From contig JAFGJT010000011.1 in NCBI GenBank assembly GCA_016928915.1, positions 1-61,709 on the forward strand: a stretch of 61,709 nt of DNA, written 5' to 3'. Position 1 is the first letter of the stretch, and every line of letters begins with the position of its first letter. The notes below the pieces were generated by a model, which was given only the letters and a program-made list of their open reading frames with translations, searched no databases and was not told the origin of the DNA. Both the position numbers and the translations under genes were made by a program. This document shows positions 1 through 8,130 of the stretch, piece by piece. Source of the DNA: Candidatus Peregrinibacteria bacterium. GTDB taxonomy: Bacteria > Patescibacteriota > Gracilibacteria > UBA1369 > PNNO01.

Positions 1-28
1 AATATTTTATGAGTTCTTCTTGTTTCAT
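1..28 (-). CDS. 5' end of a gene running off the window (partial)
   Basis: An ATG on the minus strand at 28-26 opens a frame reading MKQEELIKY up to the window edge. There is no Shine-Dalgarno, but few genes here have one. Only nine codons are visible, so no function can be given, and the start itself is a guess. Confidence 0.25.
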
Positions 29-518
29 ATTGAGAGATAAAAACTGCCCAAATATTAAAAGGTTTTGTGGTGGCAATTTCGGCTAACTACCTACTAGGCG
101 AATTATATTATTAGCTAGAGATTGTTTCAATGAATTAATATAAATTTTGGATAAATAAAATATTATTTATAATTTTGTGGATATGTTAAATATTTGAATA
201 AATTATTCATGTAAACTGAAATAAAAAGACGTTAAGTATGGTTTTGTTGGAGTATAATACGAAGAATTGGTTCGTATAGCGTGGAATTTTTCTGAAGGGA
301 GTCCGGATAACAGGATTTATTTAGGTGCGGGGGATTTAAATTCGAAGACAGGTGTACAATATGGCACAAAATGTGTATGCGGCTGCCCAAGTGCTGCAAA
401 GGGCCTATAACAGCAGCGTTCTTATATAAATGTGGCTGATTCTTTTTTTAGGATTTTTTTAGATATTTTTTAAATTGTTTTGTTAGTATTATGGGGAGTT
501 GTACGTTATATATTAACC
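29..518. other. AT-rich gene-poor stretch before the recombinase
   Basis: This is about 490 bases without an intact gene. The first 230 bases are AT-rich and show no coding signal that I can see. The second part holds the broken reading frame listed separately at 258-473. No tRNA, terminator or convincing promoter was recognised, and no copy of the tRNA-Ser 3' end that could mark an attachment site. Confidence 0.5.
258..473 (+). pseudogene. Decayed coding remnant with internal stop
   Basis: Following the stop at 255-257, the frame starting at 258 reads a plausible protein tail (YEELVRIAWNFSEG, then DNRIYLGAGDLNS, then a Cys-rich CVCGCP) to a TAA at 408-410. It continues in the same frame (QQRSYINVADSFFRIF) to a TAA at 471-473. 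There is no ATG at the front. The composition (Gly-rich turn, C-x-C-x-C cluster) suggests the C-terminus of an exported, perhaps pilin-like, protein, but that is a guess. An interrupted tail lying beside a recombinase gene suggests decay after rearrangement. Confidence 0.35.
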
Positions 519-1415
519 ATGTTGCGTATGAATAGCGCTATTCGGATTATTCAAAGTTACACAAACCGGTCGATTCACAAAATTTGGACAAATCAGATTA
601 AGATTGTGCAAGTTTTAAAGAGAATGGCGGAGGAGCTGCTTATTAGAAATTACAGTCCGCGGACTGAAAAAATTTATCTTTATTGCATCGGGGAATATTT
701 TAAATTCGATTCTGATGCGGCAACCAGATGCAGTAGTGAAAAAATCCGTGAATTTTTGTTATTTAAAAGCAAAAACGGTGCGGGTCCGGTGATGTATAAT
801 TTGTATCTGAATGCTATAAAATTTTTTTATAAAACCGCGCTTGTCCGTCGCAAAGAAATTAAAATTCCGTATGCCAAGCGCCCTAAAAGCATGCCAAAAA
901 CTCTGGGCAGGGAAGATATTTTGCAGATTCTTTCGGTAATTACGAATTATAAACATAAACTGTTAATTGCGCTTACTTACGGTGCGGGACTGCGGTTAAG
1001 CGAAGTTATTGGTTTGAAAAAAATCAATCTGGATTTCTCAAATAATTCCATTGAAATTAAAAACAGCAAAGGAGGTAAAAGCCGAATTACTATTATGCCT
1101 GAAAAAATAAAGGAAAAATTGCGCCAATATACCCGGCATCTTGCATGGGCGGATTATGTTTTTGAAAGTTCGCGCGGGGGCAAAATGTCACCGCGGACTG
1201 CACAAAAAATCTTTAAAAATGCTCTTAAAAAGGCACAAATTGAAACATCCGCAACATTTCATTCTCTGCGGCACAGTTTTGCAACGCACCTTATGGAGAA
1301 CGGCACTAATATACGGTTTATTCAGGAGCTTTTGGGGCATTCAAGCATAAAAACCACCCAGATTTATACACATGTGGGCTGGAAAGCCTTGTGGAATGTA
1401 AAAAGTCCGCTGTGA
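519..1415 (+). CDS. Tyrosine recombinase / phage-type integrase
   Basis: Site-specific recombinase of the XerC/XerD/integrase family, which cuts and rejoins DNA through a tyrosine. An N-terminal SAM-like DNA-binding domain (NYSPRTEKIYLYCI) is followed by the catalytic domain: Arg in YGAGLRLSEVIGL, the H-x-x-R box in HSLRHSFATHL, the LLGHSSIKTTQIY block and the nucleophile in YTHV. All four hallmarks are intact. The start is uncertain: ATGs lie at 519, 528 and 624, and the conserved part begins near 624. It ends 55 bases from the 3' end of tRNA-Ser, the usual site of integrating elements, yet no element cargo is visible. It could equally be the chromosomal Xer enzyme. Confidence 0.85.
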   Translation: MLRMNSAIRIIQSYTNRSIHKIWTNQIKIVQVLKRMAEELLIRNYSPRTEKIYLYCIGEYFKFDSDAATRCSSEKIREFLLFKSKNGAGPVMYNLYLNAIKFFYKTALVRRKEIKIPYAKRPKSMPKTLGREDILQILSVITNYKHKLLIALTYGAGLRLSEVIGLKKINLDFSNNSIEIKNSKGGKSRITIMPEKIKEKLRQYTRHLAWADYVFESSRGGKMSPRTAQKIFKNALKKAQIETSATFHSLRHSFATHLMENGTNIRFIQELLGHSSIKTTQIYTHVGWKALWNVKSPL

Positions 1416-1452
1416 AATTGTCGCGGCCCTTTAAAATGCAGGGGCCGCAGGT

Positions 1453-1467
1453 AGCCCCTTTGGGGCT
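1453..1467 (-). terminator. Small hairpin downstream of tRNA-Ser
   Basis: AGCCCC-TTT-GGGGCT forms a tight six-pair hairpin directly after the CCA end of the minus-strand tRNA-Ser. There is no clear U-run after it, so it may be a processing or weak termination signal rather than a full intrinsic terminator. Confidence 0.4.
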
Positions 1468-1469
1468 AT

Positions 1470-1560
1470 TGGCGGAGAGACTGGGATTCGAACCCAGGAG
1501 GAGCGCAAGGCCCCTAACGGTTTTCAAGACCGCCGCTTTCGACCGCTCAGCCATCTCTCC
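1470..1560 (-). tRNA. tRNA-Ser (anticodon UGA)
   Basis: On the minus strand the acceptor arms GGAGAGA and TCTCTCC pair, the discriminator is G and CCA is encoded. The T-arm GGTTCGAATCC is canonical, the anticodon loop CTTGAAA gives UGA, and there is a long variable arm as in class II tRNAs. It reads UCA-type serine codons. The 3' end faces the recombinase gene. Confidence 0.93.
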
Positions 1561-1589
1561 ATGCGCCGCGCACATCGCATACAAATATA

Positions 1590-4259
1590 TTACATTCGAA
1601 GTGGCACTTCAATACCAAGTATTTTTAAGCCCTCGCGCAGCACGCGTGAAACCGCTTTTACTATGTTAAGTCTGGCGAGTTTTACATGTTTTGACTCGGC
1701 CTGAAGCACTGAAACCGAATTGTAAAAATTATTGAATTTTTGCGCGAGCTCGTATAAATAGTTTGATAAAATATTTGGCTTAAACTCATCGGCCGCAAGC
1801 ATCAGGTATTCCTGAAATTTTAAGAGGTCGCGCGCCACCGCCTGCTCGGTCGGGTGTTCAAACGGCTTCAGGCCGTCGTTTATCCCGCCGGCGTTTTCAA
1901 TGGCTTCAAACAAATCTATCTGCGGACTGTTTTCATCAACCTCAACTTTTTTTCTTCCCCTCGGCTGTTTATTCATATCTTTATTCATTTCATCATATTT
2001 CCGTAAAATGCTTTCAGCCCGCGCCGCAGAGTACTGCAAATATGGCGCGCTGTTTCCCTCCACGGAAAGCATTTTATCCCAGTCAAACATTATATCCGTA
2101 AGCCTGTTCTGGCTTAAAATGTTGTATTTGATCGAGCCTATTGCAACCATTCGCGCAACATTTTCTTTTTCTTTTTTCTTTAGCTCCGCGCTTTTTTCCT
2201 CAACTATTTTTAATGCCCTTTCGTATCCCTCTTTTAAAAGATCTTCAAGAAGAATCACATTGCCTTTTCGGGTGCTCATTGACCTGTCGGGCAGGCGCAT
2301 TCTTCCAAATGAAACATGCTCAAACCGGGCGCTTTGGTACCCGAGCATTTTTGCGGTTTCAAAAAGCTGTTTAAAGTGCAGACTCTGCGCCATATCAACA
2401 ACATAAATTATCAGCTGCGGATCCCATCTTTTTATTCTGTAATCAATTGTGGCAAGGTCACGGGTTGAATAAAGGGTTGCGCCATCGGATTTTTTAAGCA
2501 TATATGGCGGCAGATCCGTATTTGCAAATTCCACAATCAAGGCACCGCCCTCCCCCTGTTTTATAACTCCTTTTTTTAGCCCTTCCTCGATAATCGGCTC
2601 CATTTTGTCGTTGTAGTAACTCTCGCCGATATATTCGTCAAAATGAATACCCAAAGTCGCATATGTCTTTTCAAGATCAGCGATACTCAATTCCTTAAAC
2701 CATGTCCAAAGCTCCATGTTTTCCTGATTTCCCTCCTCCATTTTTTTAAATTCCTCGCGCGCCCTGTCTTCAAGAGTTGCGTCCTGCTCGGCTTCCTCGT
2801 GAAATTTTACGTAAAGTTTTAAAAGTTCCGGAACAGGATCTTTTTCTATAATTTTTTTATTGCCCCAATGTTTATAGGCATATATCAATTTGCCGAACTG
2901 CGTTCCCCAGTCCCCAAGGTGATTGTCGCCGATTATTTTATACCCCAGAGCCTTGTAAAGGTTATATAAAGCCTGCCCTATAATTGTTGAAAGAAGATGA
3001 TGCACGCCCAACGGTTTTGCAATATTGGGAGCTGAAAAATCAATTACAACAGTGCTGTTCCCCCCGTAAGTGTTATCGTAAAGCTGCTGCTCCTCGGCGA
3101 AATCTTTAACTTTTATCTGCATCCAGCCCTGCGCGATTTTAATATTTATAAAACCCGGAAGAACCGCTTCCACGCTTCCTATAAACTGAACGGGTTCAAT
3201 ATTTTTTATAATTTCCTCCGCGATTTTTAGCGGCTCTTTTAAAAGCTGCTTGGCCAGTTTTAAAGCTATGGAGCATGCGTAATCACCGTGCTCGGCGTCC
3301 TTGGGGTATTCAACGGCCAGTTCCTGAATGTCGGCTTCGGGAAACGCTTTTTGAGCCGCCTGTTTTAAAACTTCGGTAAGTTTTGCCTTTAAAGTGTATC
3401 TGTCAACCGGACCGGGAAGACCATCGGATGGTTCGGGACCATCGGATGGTGCCGGACCACCGGATGGTGCCGCAGCCTGTATTGCTTCTCCCGTTTCCCC
3501 TGTCCTCTCTTTATACAATTCTTCCTTAATCTCCTGCGGAATTGCTATAATTGCGGTTGTTTGCGGTTTAACGGGCTTTTTATTCTTTGATTCATACTCC
3601 AAAAGACCCGTTACACCAAAATCTTTCTCTTTTCTTGGAAATTTAACTATATCATCCTCGAATTCATCGCCTCCGCAGTATTTTTTAACCATCTGCGCAA
3701 GCTCATGCAGCTGCATTTTCAAGGCTTCATCACTAAAAATCCCCAAATTTTCTATAATAAAAACGGCATTCTTTGTGCTTAAATTAAAAGAACCCCTTTT
3801 AAACTGCTCGCTGTTCCATTTTTTTGTAAGATCATCGCCCTGGTCGCGGTAAAATATGCTTTTTTTGTCGTATTCAAGCACTATATCACCGTAAATATCA
3901 TCAAGGCTGAAGCCTATTACCGGTGCCTGCCATTTGACCATGTAGTAATCGCGTATTCTGCTTAGATTATCCGTAAAAGGCACATCTTTGCCGCTTAATA
4001 CCGAAGAAAGCAGAGATTCAAGGCATGTTTTATATGTTTTGCCTCCTATTTCCTTAAAAACCGTTCTCCAGTTGGATATTTTGGGTTCATTTTCGGGACT
4101 TTTATTTTTATACTGTTTTAAGGTCTGAGCGCGCAGACCGTCAAACAGCTGCTTTAAAGGTGTGCTTTTTCTCGTATTATCGAGCTTTTTCGCCACCAGT
4201 ATCCCGAATGAGAGGGAAGGATATTTTTCGCTTAATTCTTCATTGATAATTAATCTCAT
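1590..4259 (-). CDS. argS: Arginyl-tRNA synthetase fused to an N-terminal B3/B4 domain
   Basis: Class I enzyme charging tRNA-Arg with arginine. The C-terminal ~600 residues are a complete ArgRS: Add-1-type N-domain (about 285-385), Rossmann catalytic core, KMSKS-like MSTRKGN and a DALR anticodon-binding end. The first ~215 residues instead match the B3/B4 fold of the PheRS beta subunit and solo COG3382 proteins (WRTVFKEIGGK; LSRIRDYYMVKWQAPVIGF; NAVFIIENL). A linker with three P-S-D-G-type repeats joins them. The HIGH motif, usually HVGHLRS, reads GVHHLLS (residues 418-424), so the first His and Gly are changed. I chose the ATG at 4259; codons upstream to 4340 are hydrophobic non-conserved sequence. 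The usual ArgRS length is 550-580; this is 889. Confidence 0.93.
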   Translation of the reverse strand: MRLIINEELSEKYPSLSFGILVAKKLDNTRKSTPLKQLFDGLRAQTLKQYKNKSPENEPKISNWRTVFKEIGGKTYKTCLESLLSSVLSGKDVPFTDNLSRIRDYYMVKWQAPVIGFSLDDIYGDIVLEYDKKSIFYRDQGDDLTKKWNSEQFKRGSFNLSTKNAVFIIENLGIFSDEALKMQLHELAQMVKKYCGGDEFEDDIVKFPRKEKDFGVTGLLEYESKNKKPVKPQTTAIIAIPQEIKEELYKERTGETGEAIQAAAPSGGPAPSDGPEPSDGLPGPVDRYTLKAKLTEVLKQAAQKAFPEADIQELAVEYPKDAEHGDYACSIALKLAKQLLKEPLKIAEEIIKNIEPVQFIGSVEAVLPGFINIKIAQGWMQIKVKDFAEEQQLYDNTYGGNSTVVIDFSAPNIAKPLGVHHLLSTIIGQALYNLYKALGYKIIGDNHLGDWGTQFGKLIYAYKHWGNKKIIEKDPVPELLKLYVKFHEEAEQDATLEDRAREEFKKMEEGNQENMELWTWFKELSIADLEKTYATLGIHFDEYIGESYYNDKMEPIIEEGLKKGVIKQGEGGALIVEFANTDLPPYMLKKSDGATLYSTRDLATIDYRIKRWDPQLIIYVVDMAQSLHFKQLFETAKMLGYQSARFEHVSFGRMRLPDRSMSTRKGNVILLEDLLKEGYERALKIVEEKSAELKKKEKENVARMVAIGSIKYNILSQNRLTDIMFDWDKMLSVEGNSAPYLQYSAARAESILRKYDEMNKDMNKQPRGRKKVEVDENSPQIDLFEAIENAGGINDGLKPFEHPTEQAVARDLLKFQEYLMLAADEFKPNILSNYLYELAQKFNNFYNSVSVLQAESKHVKLARLNIVKAVSRVLREGLKILGIEVPLRM
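3414..3467 (-). repeat. Three 18-bp tandem repeats in the argS linker
   Basis: Three in-frame 18-bp units encode PSGGPA, PSDGPE and PSDGLP. Each DNA unit carries the small palindrome CCATCGGATGG or CCACCGGATGG. The unit is a multiple of three, so copy number could vary without breaking the gene. The repeats lie in the linker between the B3/B4 and ArgRS modules. Confidence 0.8.
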
Positions 4260-4349
4260 GGCAGAAAGATACCAGATATTGAATTTGTCCGCAATTTTTG
4301 GTACAATATAAAGATTTACAAATAAAATACAAATTAACACAAAAGTACA

Positions 4350-5888
4350 ATGGTAAAGAATTTAACACTCAACAAAAGGCTTTTTTATTTAATTGTAGCC
4401 TTAACTGCTCTGTTTTTATGCCTTAATTTTGTGCCGGGCGCGTATGCGCAGGCGGGCGACACCACTCCTCCGGATGATGTTGAAAACCTTCAGGTTCAGA
4501 CATATGACGGAGCGGCATACCTTACATGGGATGTGGCAACCGATGATGTTAAGGTGACGGGATATAAACTTTATTCCGGTCCGGAGCCCGTAACGGCACT
4601 TTCAGGTGAGTATTCCAACCCCGTAATAGATGTGGGTGATACTATTTCATTTTTACTGACAGGTCTTGAAAACGGCAAAACCGTTTACTTTGCAATTACA
4701 GCTTATGACGCGGCCGGAAACGAAAGCGACAGCTATTCAAACGAAGCAAACGCAACGCCGGATCCTTCATACGGCGAAGCGCCGGATGCTCTTTTGCATT
4801 CAGCTTCCGATGAAGATGCTCCGACCGTTTCGGACGCGCAGGCGCTTGATAATATCACCGTTAAAATTGTTTTCTCGGAGGCTGTTGTAATTCCGGGAGA
4901 CGCTCCTGAAACAGCGTTCACTATTATTAATAATGCAACATCCGAACTTTTGGCCGTTAAAGCGGTAAAAATGGATGATGATGACGTTCTTGGCAGAACG
5001 GTTTTATTAACAACAGATCCCCAGCAGGGAGGTTCCGAATATATTTTAACAGCCGGAATTCAAATTGAAGATACCGGAGGCAATCCTATTGTAAGCGGCA
5101 CTTCGGATACAGCCGCATTTATAGGAAGCACGGTTGAACCGGGCCAGGATTTAATGGGTGATCTGCCCGAAGAGGACGTAACTCCTCCAAGGCTTGAATC
5201 AGCGGAGTCCGCCGGCAAAAATAAAATCATTGTTACATTTTCAGAGCCTGTAATTTTAAGCAGCGACCCTGAAACAAACTTTACAATCAGACCCGAAAGT
5301 TCACCTTTAACGGTGCTTGAAATCACGGGTGTTGAAAAAGACTCAACCGGATTAATGGTTACTTTAACCACCGACGATCAGGCTTCAGAAACTTACGAGC
5401 TTCTTGTGTCCGGCATTATTGATGAAGCCGGCAATGAAATCGCATCAAACGCAAACACAGTAACATTTGAGGGCAATTATGTGGCGGCAGTTGCACCTCC
5501 GGATGAAACCGGAGACGATGCTCCGTCTTTAACTCCGCAGAATGTTAAAAATCTGATCGCTTCAATTGTAAGAGAACTCGTTATTAAATTAACATGGAGC
5601 ACACCCGATGATGAATCAATCGTTGACCAGATTCTATATAAATCAATTGACGGCGGTAAAAATTATGACACGGGAACATCGCTCGGCGCCGACAGGGAAG
5701 AAGTTGAGCTTACCGGCTTAACTCCGGGCTCTGAATATTATTTTAAATTAACAACAAAAAACCAGGAGGGCGTTGAAAGCACCGGTGTTGTGACTCATAT
5801 AAGACTTGCCGAAACGGGCATGGGCCTGGGGCTTCTTATCGGAGCTTCAATGGGTCTTGCGGCGCTTAAAAACAAAAAGAAAAAATAG
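4350..5888 (+). CDS. Cell-surface protein: FnIII and SbsA-like Ig domains with LAETG sorting signal
   Basis: Secreted, probably wall-anchored protein. A signal peptide covers about residues 1-35 (hydrophobic LIVALTALFLCLNF, then GAYAQA). Then come a fibronectin type III domain (about 38-140, LTWDVATDDVKVTGYKLY and AITAYDAAGNES), two bacterial Ig-like/SbsA-type domains (about 155-260 and 275-375, each with VTFSEPV/KIVFSEAV and EIASNANTVTF-like ends) and a second FnIII (about 393-480). The C-terminus is LAETG, a hydrophobic stretch and KNKKKK, the layout of a sortase substrate of the LAxTG class. No sortase gene is in the window. It is transcribed divergently from argS and followed by a strong terminator. 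Role likely adhesive or structural. Confidence 0.85.
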   Translation: MVKNLTLNKRLFYLIVALTALFLCLNFVPGAYAQAGDTTPPDDVENLQVQTYDGAAYLTWDVATDDVKVTGYKLYSGPEPVTALSGEYSNPVIDVGDTISFLLTGLENGKTVYFAITAYDAAGNESDSYSNEANATPDPSYGEAPDALLHSASDEDAPTVSDAQALDNITVKIVFSEAVVIPGDAPETAFTIINNATSELLAVKAVKMDDDDVLGRTVLLTTDPQQGGSEYILTAGIQIEDTGGNPIVSGTSDTAAFIGSTVEPGQDLMGDLPEEDVTPPRLESAESAGKNKIIVTFSEPVILSSDPETNFTIRPESSPLTVLEITGVEKDSTGLMVTLTTDDQASETYELLVSGIIDEAGNEIASNANTVTFEGNYVAAVAPPDETGDDAPSLTPQNVKNLIASIVRELVIKLTWSTPDDESIVDQILYKSIDGGKNYDTGTSLGADREEVELTGLTPGSEYYFKLTTKNQEGVESTGVVTHIRLAETGMGLGLLIGASMGLAALKNKKKK

Positions 5889-5910
5889 AAATCCACAGTT
5901 TTCTTAAGTT

Positions 5911-5943
5911 AAAAAACCCCCGCTTTGCCGGCCGGGGTTTTTT
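5911..5943 (+). terminator. Intrinsic terminator
   Basis: AAAAAACCCC...GGGGTTTTTT forms a GC-rich hairpin flanked by A and T runs, just after the surface-protein gene. The A-run on the other side means that it could work in both directions. Confidence 0.85.
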
Positions 5944-6007
5944 AGAATTTTTTTAAAGTTTGTTTAACTTTGTGTGCGATGATAACCAACGCATAACAAT
6001 CTCATTT

Positions 6008-6820
6008 ATGAAAAAAATGTTTATTGTGGTTTTGTTTATCACTATAAGCTCATTGTATTTTGCGGGCTCTTTAACCTACGGCAAATTCCGCATATCGTTT
6101 CTGGATGTCGGGCAGGGGGACGCGATTTTTATAAGGACACCCGATGATTATACTGTTCTTGTTGATGGAGGACCCTCGTCAAAAGTCCTTGAGCAAATCG
6201 CGGAAGTTATGCCCGTTTATTCAAGAACGATTGATATTTTAATTCTTACTCATCCGCATTCAGACCACGTAAACGGGCTAACCGAAATCACAAAAAGATA
6301 CGTTGTTAAAAAAGCGTTTATAACTGGTGTGGATTATTATAATCCTTATTACACAAAGCTGCTGTCATTATTTAACGAAAAAAAAATCCCGGTTTATTTT
6401 GCAAAGGCGGATAATGATTTTAAGATCGGTAAAAACGTTTACCTTGATTTTGTATGGCCCTCAGTGCCGATTGCCGGAAGAAAATTTGAAAACGTAAATA
6501 ATTCTTCGATTGCTTTGAGGGTGATTTATAAAGATAAAATTATTTTTTTGGGCGGAGACGCGGAGCAGGAGCAGGAAAATGAAATGATAAATTCCGGCTT
6601 TAATTTAAGCGCAGATATTTTAAAAGCCGGGCATCACGGCTCACGAACTGCAACCCAGGATGAATTTTTAGACAAAGTTGACCCGCGGATTGTTGTAATC
6701 CAGAGCGGAACGGGCAATTCTTACAAACATCCTCACAAAGAAATCCTTGAAAAACTTTTTGACAGAAATATTGAAATCAGACGAAACGACAAAGAAGGAA
6801 GAATAGATTTTATTTTCTGA
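6008..6820 (+). CDS. ComEC-like metallo-beta-lactamase fold hydrolase
   Basis: Stand-alone version of the C-terminal domain of ComEC/Rec2. An N-terminal hydrophobic segment (FIVVLFITISSLYFAG) should export or anchor it. The fold begins with SFLDVGQGDAIFI and shows the metal-binding HPHSDHVNG, then LGGDAE and AGHHGS, all typical of the family. At 270 residues it lacks the ComEC channel domain. In ComEC this domain is thought to degrade the non-transported DNA strand; the stand-alone proteins have no settled substrate. The ATG at 6008 was chosen since upstream codons are non-conserved. Confidence 0.85.
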   Translation: MKKMFIVVLFITISSLYFAGSLTYGKFRISFLDVGQGDAIFIRTPDDYTVLVDGGPSSKVLEQIAEVMPVYSRTIDILILTHPHSDHVNGLTEITKRYVVKKAFITGVDYYNPYYTKLLSLFNEKKIPVYFAKADNDFKIGKNVYLDFVWPSVPIAGRKFENVNNSSIALRVIYKDKIIFLGGDAEQEQENEMINSGFNLSADILKAGHHGSRTATQDEFLDKVDPRIVVIQSGTGNSYKHPHKEILEKLFDRNIEIRRNDKEGRIDFIF

Positions 6821-6834
6821 ATATCGCGGCGGGC

Positions 6835-8088
6835 CTAAATTCTTTTAATATCGGCTCCTAAAGACTGCAGTTTATCTTCAATGTTTTCATAACCGCGGTC
6901 AATAAATTCAATGTTGTTGATTTCGGTTTTGCCGTCAGCGCAGAGAGCCGCAAGAATCATTGCCGCGCCCGCGCGTATATCCCAGCTTGAAATCGGCACG
7001 CCCTTTAATTTGCGCGGGCCTTTGATTATAGCCTGATGCGGATTGATTATTTCAAATCTCGCGCCCATTTTTTCAAGTTCAAACAAGTAATTCAATCTGC
7101 CCTCAAATAATGTTTCGTATATTTTGCTCTCACCTTTTGCCTGCGTTAAAAGTACGGCGAACGGCGCCTGAAGATCCGTTGGAAAACTCGGGTAAACGGC
7201 TGTTCTTATTTTCGCAACAGCCTGTATGTTTTTTGTGGGTCTTATATGGATAAAACTTTTATTGGTTTCAAAATTCACACCCGCTTCTTTAAGCGCCTGC
7301 AAAAAACTGTCCAGGTCATGCGGGTCAATACCGGTTATTTTTACATCACCCCCGGTCAATGCGGCGGCAATGGCATATGTGCCCGCTTCAAGATAGTCTC
7401 CTGTTACGGAATAGGTGCACGCTTTTAAAGATTTTACGCCTTCTATATGCAGTTCGTGTGTTCCCACGCCCTTTATCTTTGCGCCGCATTTGTTTAAAAA
7501 TCCGCATAAATCCTGAACGTGAGGTTCGCACGCCGCAAGACGTATTACAGTTTTTCCTTTCGCAAAAGCAGCTGCCATTATAGCGTTTTCGGTTGCTGTC
7601 ACGCTAATTTCGGGCATTGTAATATCAGCCCCGTTCAATTGCGCCGCAACAAGAATTATATGCTGTTTGTCATCAACCACCTTGCACCCCAGTTCTTTTA
7701 AGGCTGTTATATGCGCGTCAACAGGTCGCTTGCCCAGAACGCATCCGCCCGGGTAAGACATGCTCACTTTTTTAAACCGCGCAAGCATGGGCCCGAGAAG
7801 AAGAATCGAAGCCCTCATTCTGCACACAAGTTCCCCGTTTATATCCGCGGATTTTAATTTTTCGGGATTAATCGTAACCGTGTTTTTCTGAAATTTAACG
7901 GAACATCCAAGGTGCTCAAGTATTTTTAGCAGGGAATGAATATCCGAAATATCGGGCACGTTTTTAATAATTGATTGCCCTTTACATAAAAGCGAAGCGC
8001 AGATAATCGGCAGGGATGCGTTTTTTGAGCCGCCGACCCTGATTTCTCCATTTAATTTTTTCCCCCCGTTTATTACAAACTTTCCCAT
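6835..8088 (-). CDS. murA: UDP-N-acetylglucosamine 1-carboxyvinyltransferase
   Basis: First committed step of peptidoglycan synthesis: transfers enolpyruvate from PEP to UDP-GlcNAc in the cytoplasm. The 417-residue length is normal. Visible marks are the substrate-binding GGSKNASLPII at the N-terminus, the flexible loop PGGCVLGKRPVDAH whose Cys is the fosfomycin target and proton donor, and a C-terminal DRGYENIEDKL. Its stop is 15 bases from the convergent hydrolase stop. Divergent from murJ, which also serves peptidoglycan synthesis. Confidence 0.97.
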   Translation of the reverse strand: MGKFVINGGKKLNGEIRVGGSKNASLPIICASLLCKGQSIIKNVPDISDIHSLLKILEHLGCSVKFQKNTVTINPEKLKSADINGELVCRMRASILLLGPMLARFKKVSMSYPGGCVLGKRPVDAHITALKELGCKVVDDKQHIILVAAQLNGADITMPEISVTATENAIMAAAFAKGKTVIRLAACEPHVQDLCGFLNKCGAKIKGVGTHELHIEGVKSLKACTYSVTGDYLEAGTYAIAAALTGGDVKITGIDPHDLDSFLQALKEAGVNFETNKSFIHIRPTKNIQAVAKIRTAVYPSFPTDLQAPFAVLLTQAKGESKIYETLFEGRLNYLFELEKMGARFEIINPHQAIIKGPRKLKGVPISSWDIRAGAAMILAALCADGKTEINNIEFIDRGYENIEDKLQSLGADIKRI

Positions 8089-8130
8089 TTTGATTGATTT
8101 AAAAAGCAGGGTGCATTATATACTAAAAAC

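Noticed and set aside
361-429. Small frame MAQNVYAAAQVLQRAYN as a separate gene
   Set aside because: It is only 22 codons and overlaps, in another frame, the better-looking remnant at 258-473.
1453-1480. Attachment site repeat at the tRNA-Ser 3' end
   Set aside because: No second copy of the tRNA 3' sequence was found near the recombinase; the similar sequence at 38.35 kb belongs to tRNA-Ser(GCU).
1391-1669. Protein frames across tRNA-Ser(UGA)
   Set aside because: They translate through a clear tRNA gene and show no family features.
1590-4340. ArgRS starting at 4340
   Set aside because: The first 27 residues are a non-conserved hydrophobic run overlapping the likely promoter region; the B3/B4 domain starts at the ATG at 4259.
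5060-5371. Antisense frame inside the surface-protein gene
   Set aside because: It mirrors the codon pattern of the repetitive FnIII/Ig gene and has no recognisable domain.
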